The notes beneath the pieces are model-generated. The model was not told the DNA's origin. It did no database searches and worked only from the letters and a program-made list of their open reading frames with translations. Made by a program: the position numbers and the translations under genes. DNA of 6,721 nucleotides, taken from the NCBI GenBank assembly GCA_964628065.1, contig CAZVLM010000030.1, forward strand, positions 1 through 6,721, read 5' to 3'. The DNA is from CAIXMG01 sp964628065. Its GTDB lineage: Bacteria > Patescibacteriota > Minisyncoccia > Phycocordibacterales > UBA1006. Position 1 is the stretch's first letter. Each line of letters starts with the position of its first letter. Of the stretch, positions 1 through 5,664 are shown piece by piece.

Positions 1-228
1 GACACCATGCAGGAATGGTCTAACTGGGGACAGGGGAAGGTGGGACTTGAACACATTGCGCTTGCGATGGGGATTCCTACACCAAAAGACGGCATCGACG
101 GATCAGAAGTAGCTAAATTTTATAACGAAGGAAAAGTAAAGGACATCTGTGACTATTGTAAGCGAGACGTAGAAGTAACTCGAGCCGTTTATAAGCGAAT
201 GACATTTGAGGATCAAAATCCTTTCTAA
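1..228 (+). CDS. PolB-like 3'-5' exonuclease (RNase H-like fold), C-terminal part only
   Basis: This is the end of a reading frame already open at base 1; the ATG at 7 is internal because the frame continues upstream. The 75 visible residues resemble the C-terminal third of predicted 3'-5' exonucleases related to the proofreading domain of family B DNA polymerases (DnaQ-like, two-metal-ion fold). The visible signature is Tyr52-Cys-Lys-Arg-Asp56 followed by VEVTRAVYKRM. It fits the ExoIII motif (YxxxD), whose Asp binds a catalytic metal. The GKVGLEHIALAMGIPTPKDG stretch before it is typical of the family, where a short helix precedes the motif. ExoI and ExoII motifs would lie upstream of the window. 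The role, DNA or RNA end trimming in the cytosol, follows from the family only. Family membership is likely; the exact substrate is unknown. Confidence 0.62.
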   Translation, partial: DTMQEWSNWGQGKVGLEHIALAMGIPTPKDGIDGSEVAKFYNEGKVKDICDYCKRDVEVTRAVYKRMTFEDQNPF

Positions 229-238
229 GGAGTGGTTG

Positions 239-247
239 TGATATAGT
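239..247 (+). promoter_or_regulatory. Extended -10 promoter of the DUF1003 gene
   Basis: TGATATAGT reads as an extended -10 element (TG-n-TATAGT, hexamer at 242-247). There is no good -35 box upstream, which is typical when an extended -10 is present. The hexamer ends 6 nt before the ATG at 254, so the expected transcription start coincides with the start codon and the mRNA would be leaderless. The AAGGAG at 227-232 is too far from the ATG (over 20 nt) to act as a ribosome binding site and would lie outside the transcript. Confidence 0.5.
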
Positions 248-253
248 ATCAAT

Positions 254-649
254 ATGGAAAAAATGAAATTAATTACAAAAACATGGCATGACGCAGATCT
301 TTCTTCACGAAATGCCGCAACTCGACTCGCTGACTGGGTTACGAATTTCGTGGGTTCATGGACATTTGTGATCATACACATCGTTTGGTTTGCTGCGTGG
401 ATTATATTCAAGGTAGAAGATTTCCCATACGGACTTCTTACTATGATTGTAAGTCTTGAAGCGATTCTGCTTTCGACATTTATCATGATTTCGCAGAACC
501 GACAATCAGATCGTGATCGTGCACAGGCGCAGGCAGATTACGAAACAAACGTTTCCGCAAAGGAAGAAATCGAACAACTTCAGAAAGCGCTTGCGAGAAT
601 TGAGGATGAGAAACTGGATAAGATTATTGAGTTACTTAAGTCTAAGTAA
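254..649 (+). CDS. DUF1003 family membrane protein
   Basis: A 131-residue protein of the DUF1003 family, whose biochemical role is not established. Two membrane helices are visible, about residues 36-53 (GSWTFVIIHIVWFAAWIIF) and 59-80, followed by the family's conserved ISQNRQSDRDRAQAQADYETN segment (79-99). The last 30 residues are a charged heptad-like helix (EEIEQLQKALARIEDEKLDKIIELL), probably a cytosolic coiled coil that could mediate oligomerisation. Length and order of elements match whole DUF1003 proteins, so the gene looks intact. The ATG at 254 is chosen because it lies 6 nt after the -10 box; an in-frame ATG at 263 is possible but less well placed. It begins 25 nt after the exonuclease gene and ends at a strong terminator. 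Confidence 0.85.
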   Translation: MEKMKLITKTWHDADLSSRNAATRLADWVTNFVGSWTFVIIHIVWFAAWIIFKVEDFPYGLLTMIVSLEAILLSTFIMISQNRQSDRDRAQAQADYETNVSAKEEIEQLQKALARIEDEKLDKIIELLKSK

Positions 650-672
650 CTGAACTTAGATCTTGCTATACA

Positions 673-704
673 AAAAAATCCGACTCTTGTGAGCCGGATT
701 TTTT
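673..704. terminator. Bidirectional rho-independent terminator
   Basis: A hairpin lies between the convergent DUF1003 and ClpP-like genes. The left arm (673-686) and right arm (691-704) pair over 14 positions with one A-C mismatch around a TTGT loop. The arm ends are A-rich on one side and T-rich on the other, so the structure provides a U-tract in both directions. It ends 2 nt from the stop codon of the - strand gene and therefore very probably serves both genes. Confidence 0.85.
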
Positions 705-706
705 AT

Positions 707-1297
707 TTAATTTTGCCCAGTTATGGAAACAACTTTTTTTGCAAACCCATATCTTACCGCGTCATCTGGCATTAGTACAGCCTTATCTTTCATCATTTTA
801 AGAACTTTTTCCTGACTGAGCCCAGTACGTTCTGAAATTATAGAAATATAAACTTTCTGTGATGTTTTAATAGTCTGCTGAATATCTTTTGGGATTTTAG
901 CAAACCCTTTGTGGCTCATATTTATATCATTGCCTTTTGGGTCTGTCCAATAGATTTCATGAAGCATAATCCTACTATTTTCAGTAATGAAACGTTTGGA
1001 CCTCTTCGCCGATAAAAGCAGGATCACACCGGCAGATGAAGCCTCGCCTGTAACAATCATAGACAACCTTATAGCACTTAATCTGCTTCTTACAATATCA
1101 TAGAAAGCAAAAGATGCTTCAGGATTTCCACCGTCAGACAAGAGAAGCACTTCTGCTTTGCGACGCCTATTTCTGCTATCTAACGAGCAGTGGACGATGT
1201 CTTTAATAAGTCCGTGAATGCCTTCATCTGAAACGTCTCCAAAATAACAAACAGTTCGCTTAACATTATCTGGGAAATTCCTATTTCTCTTATTCAT
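707..1297 (-). CDS. ClpP-like serine protease (S14 family), atypical catalytic triad
   Basis: A 196-residue protein with the ClpP fold pattern: an RTVCYFGDV strand near the N-terminus (14-22), the LSDGGNPEASFAFYDIV segment (53-69) in place of ClpP's SPGG oxyanion region, the nucleophile motif GEASSAG with Ser88, and RIMLHE with His113. The Ser-His spacing of 25 residues equals that of E. coli ClpP (Ser97-His122). At the position of ClpP Asp171 an ungapped alignment from TG (158-159) puts Met168; Asp171 of this protein is three residues further on. ClpP normally forms a tetradecameric barrel fed by AAA+ unfoldases, but no clpX or clpA gene is nearby. The gene stands alone on the opposite strand, flanked by a bidirectional terminator and a divergent promoter region. 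Ten of its 15 Arg codons are AGA/AGG, unlike its neighbours. It may be a divergent accessory ClpP. Membership in the ClpP/crotonase fold is secure; proteolytic activity is not. Confidence 0.8.
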   Translation of the reverse strand: MNKRNRNFPDNVKRTVCYFGDVSDEGIHGLIKDIVHCSLDSRNRRRKAEVLLLSDGGNPEASFAFYDIVRSRLSAIRLSMIVTGEASSAGVILLLSAKRSKRFITENSRIMLHEIYWTDPKGNDINMSHKGFAKIPKDIQQTIKTSQKVYISIISERTGLSQEKVLKMMKDKAVLMPDDAVRYGFAKKVVSITGQN

Positions 1298-1306
1298 TAA
1301 AATGAG

Positions 1307-1312
1307 ATTTTA
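1307..1312 (-). promoter_or_regulatory. Possible -10 box of the ClpP-like gene
   Basis: Read on the - strand this is TAAAAT, five of six matches to the bacterial -10 consensus, ending 9 nt before the start codon at 1297. No convincing -35 box is seen. No purine-rich ribosome binding site lies between box and ATG, so a very short leader is inferred. The region is A+T-rich, so a chance match is possible. Confidence 0.3.
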
Positions 1313-1345
1313 TTGTGATTTAATCAATTTCGTGTTATATATAAC
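1313..1345 (+). promoter_or_regulatory. Candidate promoter of rsmI
   Basis: A TTGTGA -35-like box (1313-1318) is followed 17 bp later by TATATA (1336-1341), which also carries an upstream TG-n and so reads as an extended -10. An alternative -10, TATAAC, lies at 1340-1345, and a CATACT at 1345-1350 would give the same 9-nt distance to the ATG seen for the DUF4015 gene. The exact box is therefore uncertain. All alternatives predict a leader of under about 15 nt, and no Shine-Dalgarno sequence is present before the ATG at 1360. Confidence 0.5.
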
Positions 1346-1359
1346 ATACTTAAAAAGTT

Positions 1360-2076
1360 ATGTCAAAAGACCTTGGAAAACTCTATATTGTGGCAACACC
1401 AATCGGGAACTTGGGCGACATGACATTTCGAGGTGTTGAAATACTTAAATCGGTGGATTGTATTCTTTGTGAAGACACTCGAACAACTGGAAGTCTGTTG
1501 AAGCATTACGAAATAACAAATAAGAACAATGCAGGATTTAGCAAGTTTATGAGCTTCCACAGTCATTCAAAACTTCAAAAAGTTTCTCAGATCATTGAAA
1601 TGATTCGGGATGGTAAAAACCTCGCATTGGTATCAGACGCAGGAACACCGTGTATTTCAGATCCAGGCGTAATGCTTGTAGCTGAACTGAGGAAGGAATT
1701 CGGGAATGACATGGTCGTTTCTCCAATCCCTGGTGCAAGTGCTCTTGTATCAGCATTGTCGGTATCAGGCGTACCCGTTCATGAATTTACTTTTAAGGGA
1801 TTTGTCCCACATAAGAAGGGAAGGGAAACTTTCTTCACAGAAATTTCGGAAACCGAACACACTGTTGTTTTCTATGAATCAGTACATCGCATCCTAAAGA
1901 CACTAGAGTCTCTCAATGACAAAGTTCCAACCAGAAATATTACGCTTGCCCGTGAAATCACAAAACTCTTTGAGGAAATCGTGAAGGGAACCGCATCCGA
2001 ACTTATTACTTACTTTGGAAACCATCCTGACAAAGTCCGTGGGGAGTTTGTGGTAATTGTTGCGCCTGAAAAATAG
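1360..2076 (+). CDS. rsmI: 16S rRNA (cytidine1402-2'-O)-methyltransferase RsmI
   Basis: RsmI uses S-adenosylmethionine to 2'-O-methylate C1402 in the decoding centre of 16S rRNA, working with RsmH. The 238 residues carry the whole tetrapyrrole-methylase-type core: VATPIGNLGD (11-20), EDTRTTGSLLKHY (38-50), the binding loop LVSDAGTPCISDPG (90-103), PIPGASALVSALSVSG (122-137), GFVPHKKGRE (147-156), FYESVHRI (171-178), AREITKLFEEIVKG (197-210) and GEFVVIV (228-234). It is shorter than the E. coli enzyme (about 286 residues) because the C-terminal extra domain is absent; short forms are common in reduced genomes. The ATG at 1360 places the conserved VATPIGNLGD at the expected distance from the N-terminus. 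The next gene follows 17 nt after the stop, but with its own promoter overlapping the 3' end. Confidence 0.95.
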   Translation: MSKDLGKLYIVATPIGNLGDMTFRGVEILKSVDCILCEDTRTTGSLLKHYEITNKNNAGFSKFMSFHSHSKLQKVSQIIEMIRDGKNLALVSDAGTPCISDPGVMLVAELRKEFGNDMVVSPIPGASALVSALSVSGVPVHEFTFKGFVPHKKGRETFFTEISETEHTVVFYESVHRILKTLESLNDKVPTRNITLAREITKLFEEIVKGTASELITYFGNHPDKVRGEFVVIVAPEK

Positions 2077-2084
2077 TGTATACT
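2057..2084 (+). promoter_or_regulatory. Promoter of the DUF4015 gene inside the rsmI 3' end
   Basis: TTGTTG (2057-2062) and TATACT (2079-2084) are separated by 16 bp, a good sigma70-type arrangement. The -35 box lies within the last codons of rsmI and the -10 box starts 3 nt after the rsmI stop codon. The hexamer ends 9 nt before the ATG at 2094, so transcription would begin within a few bases of the start codon. The 11-mer TAGTGTATACT (2074-2084) recurs exactly at 5654-5664 in another promoter region. Confidence 0.6.
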
Positions 2085-2093
2085 ATCGGGACT

Positions 2094-3314
2094 ATGAAAC
2101 GACTTCTAATTATCATCGGCATTATTATTGTGATCGCTGCAATTGTAATTGTTGTACTTACTCGAAATAAAAAAGGGGATGAATCAGTGAAAGGAGCAAC
2201 AGTAACTGAAACCGTAGTCGAAACTCCTGAACCACCCAAACCATTGGTGACCCACGTTGCAACACCGACACCCGTTAAAGCTGTTTACATGTCGTCATGG
2301 GTTGCTGCAAGTCCAACACCACTTAAACGTGTTATGGACCTAATTGATACCACCGAAGTGAACGCTGTAGTACTTGATATTAAAGATGCTACCGGACGAA
2401 TTTCATTCCTTACAGAAGACCCTATCGTGAAAGCCACCGGATCGCCAGAAAATCGCATCAAAAATATTCGCGAATTTATCAATGAGCTTCACGCAAAGAA
2501 CATTTATGTAATTGGAAGAATCTCTACCTTCCAGGATCCGTACCTTACCAAAGTAAAACCTGAATGGGCTATTACTAAAAAAAGTGACGGGACCGTTTGG
2601 AAAGACCGAAAAGGCCTTTCATTCCTAGATCCAGCAAACAATGAGGTTAGTAACTACCTTGTAGCACTTGCAAACTCATCATATGAAGCTGGATTTGATG
2701 AAATCAATTTCGATTACATCCGATACCCATCTGATGGAAACATCAAGGATATTAACTACCGACTTACAACTGATGCTAATGGAGTAACTGCTACGCGTGC
2801 GGATAATATTGAAAAATTTATTAAGCTTGTAAACCAGGAAATCCGAGCAAAGCACCCCGAGGCAAAAACATCGGCCGACCTCTTCGGATTAACAACTACC
2901 GAAAAGACAGACATGGGCATCGGACAGGTACTTGAGAAAGCGCTTCCGTATTTCGATTACATTGGCCCTATGATTTACCCTTCACATTACGCAAAGGGAG
3001 AGTATGGTATTGCAAATCCATCAATAAAGCCTTACGAAACCATTATGAAAGCACTTGCGGGTGCTAAGGCGAAAATTGCAGCGGTTCAAGCTGACCCAAA
3101 TGTGCCTCAGGACATAAAAGATCGAACACGGTACGAAAAAATTAGACCATGGATTCAGGACTTTAGCATAAACGGAGTAACTTACACTGCCGATATGGTG
3201 AAAGCTCAAATGAAGGCAACCTATGACTCTGGACTAGACTCTTGGATGATGTGGGATCCTTCAAACAAGTACACTACATCCGCATATCAGCTAGATAAAG
3301 TAACTACGCAATAA
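2094..3314 (+). CDS. Membrane-anchored putative glycoside hydrolase (DUF4015 family)
   Basis: A 406-residue protein with an N-terminal signal anchor (about residues 3-22, Ile/Val-rich), a Thr/Pro-rich linker (about 40-61) and a DUF4015-type TIM-barrel domain to the C-terminus. This family is predicted to act on polysaccharides, but activity is largely unproven. Visible barrel motifs are AVYMSSW (63-69), NAVVLDIKD (90-98), IYVIGRISTFQDP (137-149), FDEINFDYIRYPSDG (201-215), FDYIGPMIYPSHY (287-299) and SWMMWDPSNKY (383-393). The acidic residues of EINFDYIRYP are the best candidates for the catalytic site. The catalytic domain would sit outside the membrane, consistent with cell-surface or peptidoglycan/glycan remodelling. 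An in-frame GTG at 2076 overlaps the rsmI stop, but the ATG at 2094 is preferred: it starts MKRLLIII, a normal signal anchor, and lies just after the -10 box. A terminator follows directly. Confidence 0.85.
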   Translation: MKRLLIIIGIIIVIAAIVIVVLTRNKKGDESVKGATVTETVVETPEPPKPLVTHVATPTPVKAVYMSSWVAASPTPLKRVMDLIDTTEVNAVVLDIKDATGRISFLTEDPIVKATGSPENRIKNIREFINELHAKNIYVIGRISTFQDPYLTKVKPEWAITKKSDGTVWKDRKGLSFLDPANNEVSNYLVALANSSYEAGFDEINFDYIRYPSDGNIKDINYRLTTDANGVTATRADNIEKFIKLVNQEIRAKHPEAKTSADLFGLTTTEKTDMGIGQVLEKALPYFDYIGPMIYPSHYAKGEYGIANPSIKPYETIMKALAGAKAKIAAVQADPNVPQDIKDRTRYEKIRPWIQDFSINGVTYTADMVKAQMKATYDSGLDSWMMWDPSNKYTTSAYQLDKVTTQ

Positions 3315-3318
3315 AGAC

Positions 3319-3346
3319 GCCCCCTCGACAAGGTCGGGGCTTTTTT
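3319..3346 (+). terminator. Rho-independent terminator after the DUF4015 gene
   Basis: GCCCC (3319-3323) pairs with GGGGC (3336-3340), and an inner GAC (3327-3329) pairs with GTC (3333-3335) around an AAG loop, leaving a small left-arm bulge. Six T residues (3341-3346) follow immediately. The inner core TCGACAAGGTCG (3325-3336) recurs with one difference in the terminator at 5343-5380. Confidence 0.85.
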
Positions 3347-3360
3347 ATTTAGTCATAATT

Positions 3361-3369
3361 TGGTATACT
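3361..3369 (+). promoter_or_regulatory. Extended -10 promoter of the two-helix protein and ctpA
   Basis: TGGTATACT is an extended -10 element (TG-n-TATACT, hexamer 3364-3369). It lies 15 nt after the preceding T-tract and ends 8 nt before the ATG at 3378. The region 17 bp upstream is the T-tract, so no independent -35 box is visible. The predicted start point is within one or two bases of the ATG. This promoter probably also serves the downstream protease gene, which lacks a comparable box. Confidence 0.55.
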
Positions 3370-3377
3370 ATATTTCT

Positions 3378-3659
3378 ATGAAATACGGTACCGCACTTAT
3401 TGTTTTGGGTCTTGTTAACGTTATTACTATTTTCTCGGGCTTTCCAACCGGATGGAAAAAAGTAATTATTATCGTCACAACCGTCTGTCTCATCCTTCTT
3501 GGATGGATGCTTCGCGCTATCGCAAAAAGCAAAGCTCGAAAAATTCAGTCAAAAGCAGCTGCTATTGAAGCTGCTGCTCAGGAAGAAATGGCTCAAATTA
3601 CAGAGGAAATCACTCACGATATTTCCCATAAAGTAGAGCAAGAGATCGACCAATTATAA
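3378..3659 (+). CDS. Small two-helix membrane protein with a C-terminal coiled coil, unknown function
   Basis: I do not recognise a family for this 93-residue protein. Two hydrophobic helices are visible (about 4-20 and 28-47), separated by a short GFPTGWKK turn. A basic patch (LRAIAKSKARKIQSK) comes next, then an Ala/Glu-rich helix (about 58-93) ending in acidic and His-containing heptads. The basic patch suggests that both termini are cytosolic, with the helical tail free to bind a partner. The ATG at 3378 is chosen over an in-frame TTG at 3360, because the TTG would place the -10 box inside the coding region. It ends 19 nt before the CtpA-type protease and no terminator intervenes, so the two are probably cotranscribed. 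A partner, regulator or substrate relation to that protease is possible but unproven. Confidence 0.72.
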   Translation: MKYGTALIVLGLVNVITIFSGFPTGWKKVIIIVTTVCLILLGWMLRAIAKSKARKIQSKAAAIEAAAQEEMAQITEEITHDISHKVEQEIDQL

Positions 3660-3678
3660 ATCTTTTACATTTAACATC

Positions 3679-4804
3679 ATGACTCAAGAAAAATACCACA
3701 AGGTAATACGATTCGTAGGATTAACACTTTTGGTACTCGTCGTATTTGTTGTTGGGGCGTATGCCGGCACAAAGCAGTCCGTGGCAGAAATCCTTAATCC
3801 TAAACAGGCGGAACTTTCTGCTATATCAAAAGACAACTTGAGCAATACAGACCTTTCGCAGTTTTGGTATGTATGGAATTTGCTTAATCAAAAATATCCT
3901 TTTAAGTCTCAGGAACCTGAATCTAAAGACAAGGTGTATGGGGCTATTTCTGGTCTTGTTTCTTCGTATAAGGACCCTTACACGGTATTTTTCCCGCCAC
4001 AGGAAGCAAAGCTTTTCAGTGATCAAGTAAAAGGGTCATTCGGAGGTGTTGGTATGGAGGTGGGACTTAAAAACGGTCTTGTGACTGTTATTGCACCAAT
4101 GAAAGGATCTCCCGCAGAAAAAGCTGGTATTAAGGCAGGTGATATTATTCTGGAAATTAATAAGAAGAAGACAGATAATATGAATATTGATACAGCGGTA
4201 AGCCTTATCCGAGGCGATATTGGCACAACCGTTGATTTAAGTATTGCGCGAAAGGGTGCAACTGAGCCACAGCATTTCCTTATTACACGTGAAGTGGTTA
4301 AGCTTCCTGTAATTGATACTACAGTACAAGGAGACGTGTTTGTGATTAGTCTTTACAGCTTCTCTGAAGATTCAGCACAATTGTTTACTGATGCTCTTAA
4401 AAAATTTACCGAATCTGGAAAACAAAAACTTATTATCGACCTGCGAAATAATCCAGGTGGTTATTTGGACGCGGCGGTTGATATTGCTAGTTACTTCCTC
4501 CCTGTAGGAAAAACAATCGTAAAGGAAAATTCTGGAGCTGATCATAATGAAATTATTCATCAGAGTAAGGGGTATACCCTTCTTCCTAAGAATCCTGCTG
4601 TTGTAGTTCTTATTAATGGAGGATCTGCATCAGCGTCAGAAATTCTCGCAGGGGCACTATCAGAACACGGAGTCGCTAAACTTGTAGGAACAACATCGTA
4701 CGGAAAAGGTTCTGTGCAGGAAGTTCTCGATTTGCCTGATCATTCATCAGTAAAAATTACGGTTGCAAAATGGCTTACGCCAAATGGTGTTTCTATTTCT
4801 GAAA
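3679..4804 (+). CDS. S41 family C-terminal processing peptidase (CtpA type) with PDZ domain, 3' end lost in the gap
   Basis: This is an envelope serine protease that degrades or trims proteins from unstructured C-termini. In the 375 visible residues there is an N-terminal membrane anchor (about 10-30), a helical segment with YVWNLLNQKYPF and SYKDPYTVFFPPQEAKLF (to about 115), a PDZ domain (about 120-200, with GGVGMEV and SPAEKAGIKAGDIILEIN), and the S41 catalytic domain. The catalytic Ser318 lies in GGSASASEILAGAL and Lys343 in TSYGKGSVQ. The Ser-Lys spacing of 25 equals that of known CTPs, and Gln347 occupies the third position as in B. subtilis CtpB (Ser309-Lys334-Gln338). IDLRNNPGGYL (253-263) is the family's substrate-groove motif. 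The frame enters the N-run one base into codon 376. Related proteins usually continue for several tens of residues, so the true stop must lie in the gap. The TAA at 4912 is only an artefact of reading through the N-run. Confidence 0.9.
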
Positions 4805-4904
4805 NNNNNNNNNNNNNNNNNNNNNNNNNNNNNNNNNNNNNNNNNNNNNNNNNNNNNNNNNNNNNNNNNNNNNNNNNNNNNNNNNNNNNNNNNNNNNNNN
4901 NNNN
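4805..4904. other. Assembly gap, 100 N
   Basis: Exactly 100 undetermined bases, a conventional placeholder length for a gap of unknown size. It removes the C-terminus and stop of the CtpA-type protease, the intergenic region and the first codons of rplI. The two flanks are in different frames (protease frame 1, bL9 frame 3), as expected for two separate genes. Confidence 0.97.
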
Positions 4905-5336
4905 ATCTACTTAAAAAACGTAAAAGGTGAAGCAAAAAAGGATGATATTAAAGAGGTTTCAGATGGGTTTGCATTGAACAAACTTATTCCGCAGGGAATC
5001 GCGATTCGTGCAACGGATGAAGCTATTGCCAACATTAAGAAGGGTCAGCAGCTTTCTGCGGAGTCAGAAATGAAGAAGGATGCAGAACTTAAAAAGCTTC
5101 TTGCGGACCTTAAGAAGACTGAGTCTATTACAATTACTGGTCGCCCTCACGCGAAAAATAGATTGTATAACGCAGTAACGGCGCAGGAAATCAGTCACGC
5201 CATTCAATCGCAGCACCAGATTTTCATTCCGAAAGACATGCTCGTTGATTACGAACCTGTTCACGAAATAGGGCAGCATAGCATTACCATTGGTACAAAG
5301 AAGCAATCTATTAACTACAAACTTATTATAAAATAA
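4905..5336 (+). CDS. rplI: 50S ribosomal protein bL9, start codon lost in the gap
   Basis: Immediately after the gap, frame 3 reads IYLKNVKGEAKKDDIKEVSDGFALNKLIPQG, the N-terminal domain of bL9, which binds 23S rRNA near the base of the L1 stalk. Typical bL9 proteins begin MKVIFLKDVKG, so about three residues and the start codon are missing. After a long Lys/Glu-rich connecting helix (about residues 43-75 of the visible part) comes the C-terminal domain, SITITGRPHAKNRLYNAVTAQEI through DYEPVHEIGQHSITI. The 143 visible residues plus about three give a normal family length near 148. A TTG at 4974 could be mistaken for the start but is internal to the conserved N-domain. The gene ends in tandem TAA codons and then a shared terminator. 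As I recall, bL9 is absent from some CPR lineages such as Microgenomates, so its presence would favour a Parcubacteria-type host. Confidence 0.93.
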   Translation: MYLKNVKGEAKKDDIKEVSDGFALNKLIPQGIAIRATDEAIANIKKGQQLSAESEMKKDAELKKLLADLKKTESITITGRPHAKNRLYNAVTAQEISHAIQSQHQIFIPKDMLVDYEPVHEIGQHSITIGTKKQSINYKLIIK

Positions 5337-5342
5337 TAAGCC

Positions 5343-5380
5343 AAGTAAAAACCCTCGAGCTTGTCGAAGGGTTTTTACTT
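5343..5380. terminator. Bidirectional terminator shared by rplI and rpmA
   Basis: A perfect 13-bp inverted repeat (5343-5355 with 5368-5380) has an inner CGA/TCG extension and a short loop. Each arm carries an A/T run of five, giving a U-tract in either direction. The right arm overlaps the rpmA stop codon (5379-5381), and the left arm begins 6 nt after the rplI stop, so the two convergent ribosomal protein genes share one hairpin. Confidence 0.88.
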
Positions 5381-5651
5381 AGATAACGTTTACAACTTTT
5401 TTAAGAGTTGTTGTTCCATCAAACTTCATCTTTCGCTTAGTTGTGAATTTGATGACGCCAGATTTGTCAGCGTAAAGAGTGTGGTCTACTCCTACACGAA
5501 CATTTTTACCAGCCAAAATCCGAGTTCCTCGCTGTCGGATGATGATAGATCCAGGCTGTGCAGCCTGTCCGTCGTACAATTTCGTACCAAGATATTTAGG
5601 ATTGGAATCTCGGAGGTTACGCGCGGTACCCCCGGCTTTTCTATGTGCCAT
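5379..5651 (-). CDS. rpmA: 50S ribosomal protein bL27
   Basis: This 90-residue protein starts MAHRKAGGTARNLRDSNPKYLG and continues SIIIRQRGTRILAGKNVRVGVDHTLYA, the hallmark sequence of bL27. Its flexible N-terminal tail reaches the peptidyl transferase centre and contacts tRNA. The protein begins directly with the Ala-His tail and has no cleavable N-terminal extension of the kind found in Firmicutes. Length matches the family. In many bacteria rpmA follows rplU (bL21) and precedes obgE, but here neither is adjacent: the gene stands alone on the - strand, converging on rplI and diverging from the Ada-like gene. No Shine-Dalgarno sequence precedes the ATG at 5651; a -10-like box lies 5 nt upstream. 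Confidence 0.96.
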   Translation of the reverse strand: MAHRKAGGTARNLRDSNPKYLGTKLYDGQAAQPGSIIIRQRGTRILAGKNVRVGVDHTLYADKSGVIKFTTKRKMKFDGTTTLKKVVNVI

Positions 5652-5653
5652 AG

Positions 5654-5664
5654 TAGTGTATACT
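5654..5664. promoter_or_regulatory. Candidate overlapping divergent promoter, rpmA (-) and Ada-like gene (+)
   Basis: TAGTGTATACT contains the palindrome GTATAC. On the + strand it supplies TATACT (5659-5664), which would give a leader of about 26 nt for the gene at 5697. On the - strand it supplies TATACA (5662-5657), ending 5 nt before the rpmA ATG. The 11-mer is identical to the one at 2074-2084. No strong -35 boxes are visible on either side. A second, weaker + strand option for the 5697 gene is TAATAA at 5682-5687, 9 nt before its ATG. Confidence 0.4.

Noticed and set aside
227..232. AAGGAG as a Shine-Dalgarno for the DUF1003 gene
   Set aside because: It is about 21 nt from the ATG at 254, too far for normal use, and lies upstream of the predicted transcription start.
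103..486. Open frame of 127 codons on the - strand
   Set aside because: It lies opposite the exonuclease and DUF1003 genes, both of which have clear family signatures, and its translation shows no recognisable domain. It is a shadow frame.
2076..2093. GTG start at 2076 for the DUF4015 gene, overlapping the rsmI stop
   Set aside because: It adds six residues before a well-formed signal anchor and would place the -10 box inside the coding region. The ATG at 2094 fits better.
3360..3377. TTG start at 3360 for the two-helix protein
   Set aside because: The extended -10 box lies within this extension, so the transcript would begin downstream of the TTG. The ATG at 3378 is preferred.
3679..4914. 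CtpA-type protease ending at the TAA at 4912-4914
   Set aside because: That frame only reaches the TAA through 100 undetermined bases, and the sequence after the gap is bL9 in another frame.
4974..5336. rplI starting at the TTG codon at 4974
   Set aside because: The conserved bL9 N-terminal domain is encoded in the same frame upstream to the edge of the gap, so the real start is in the gap.
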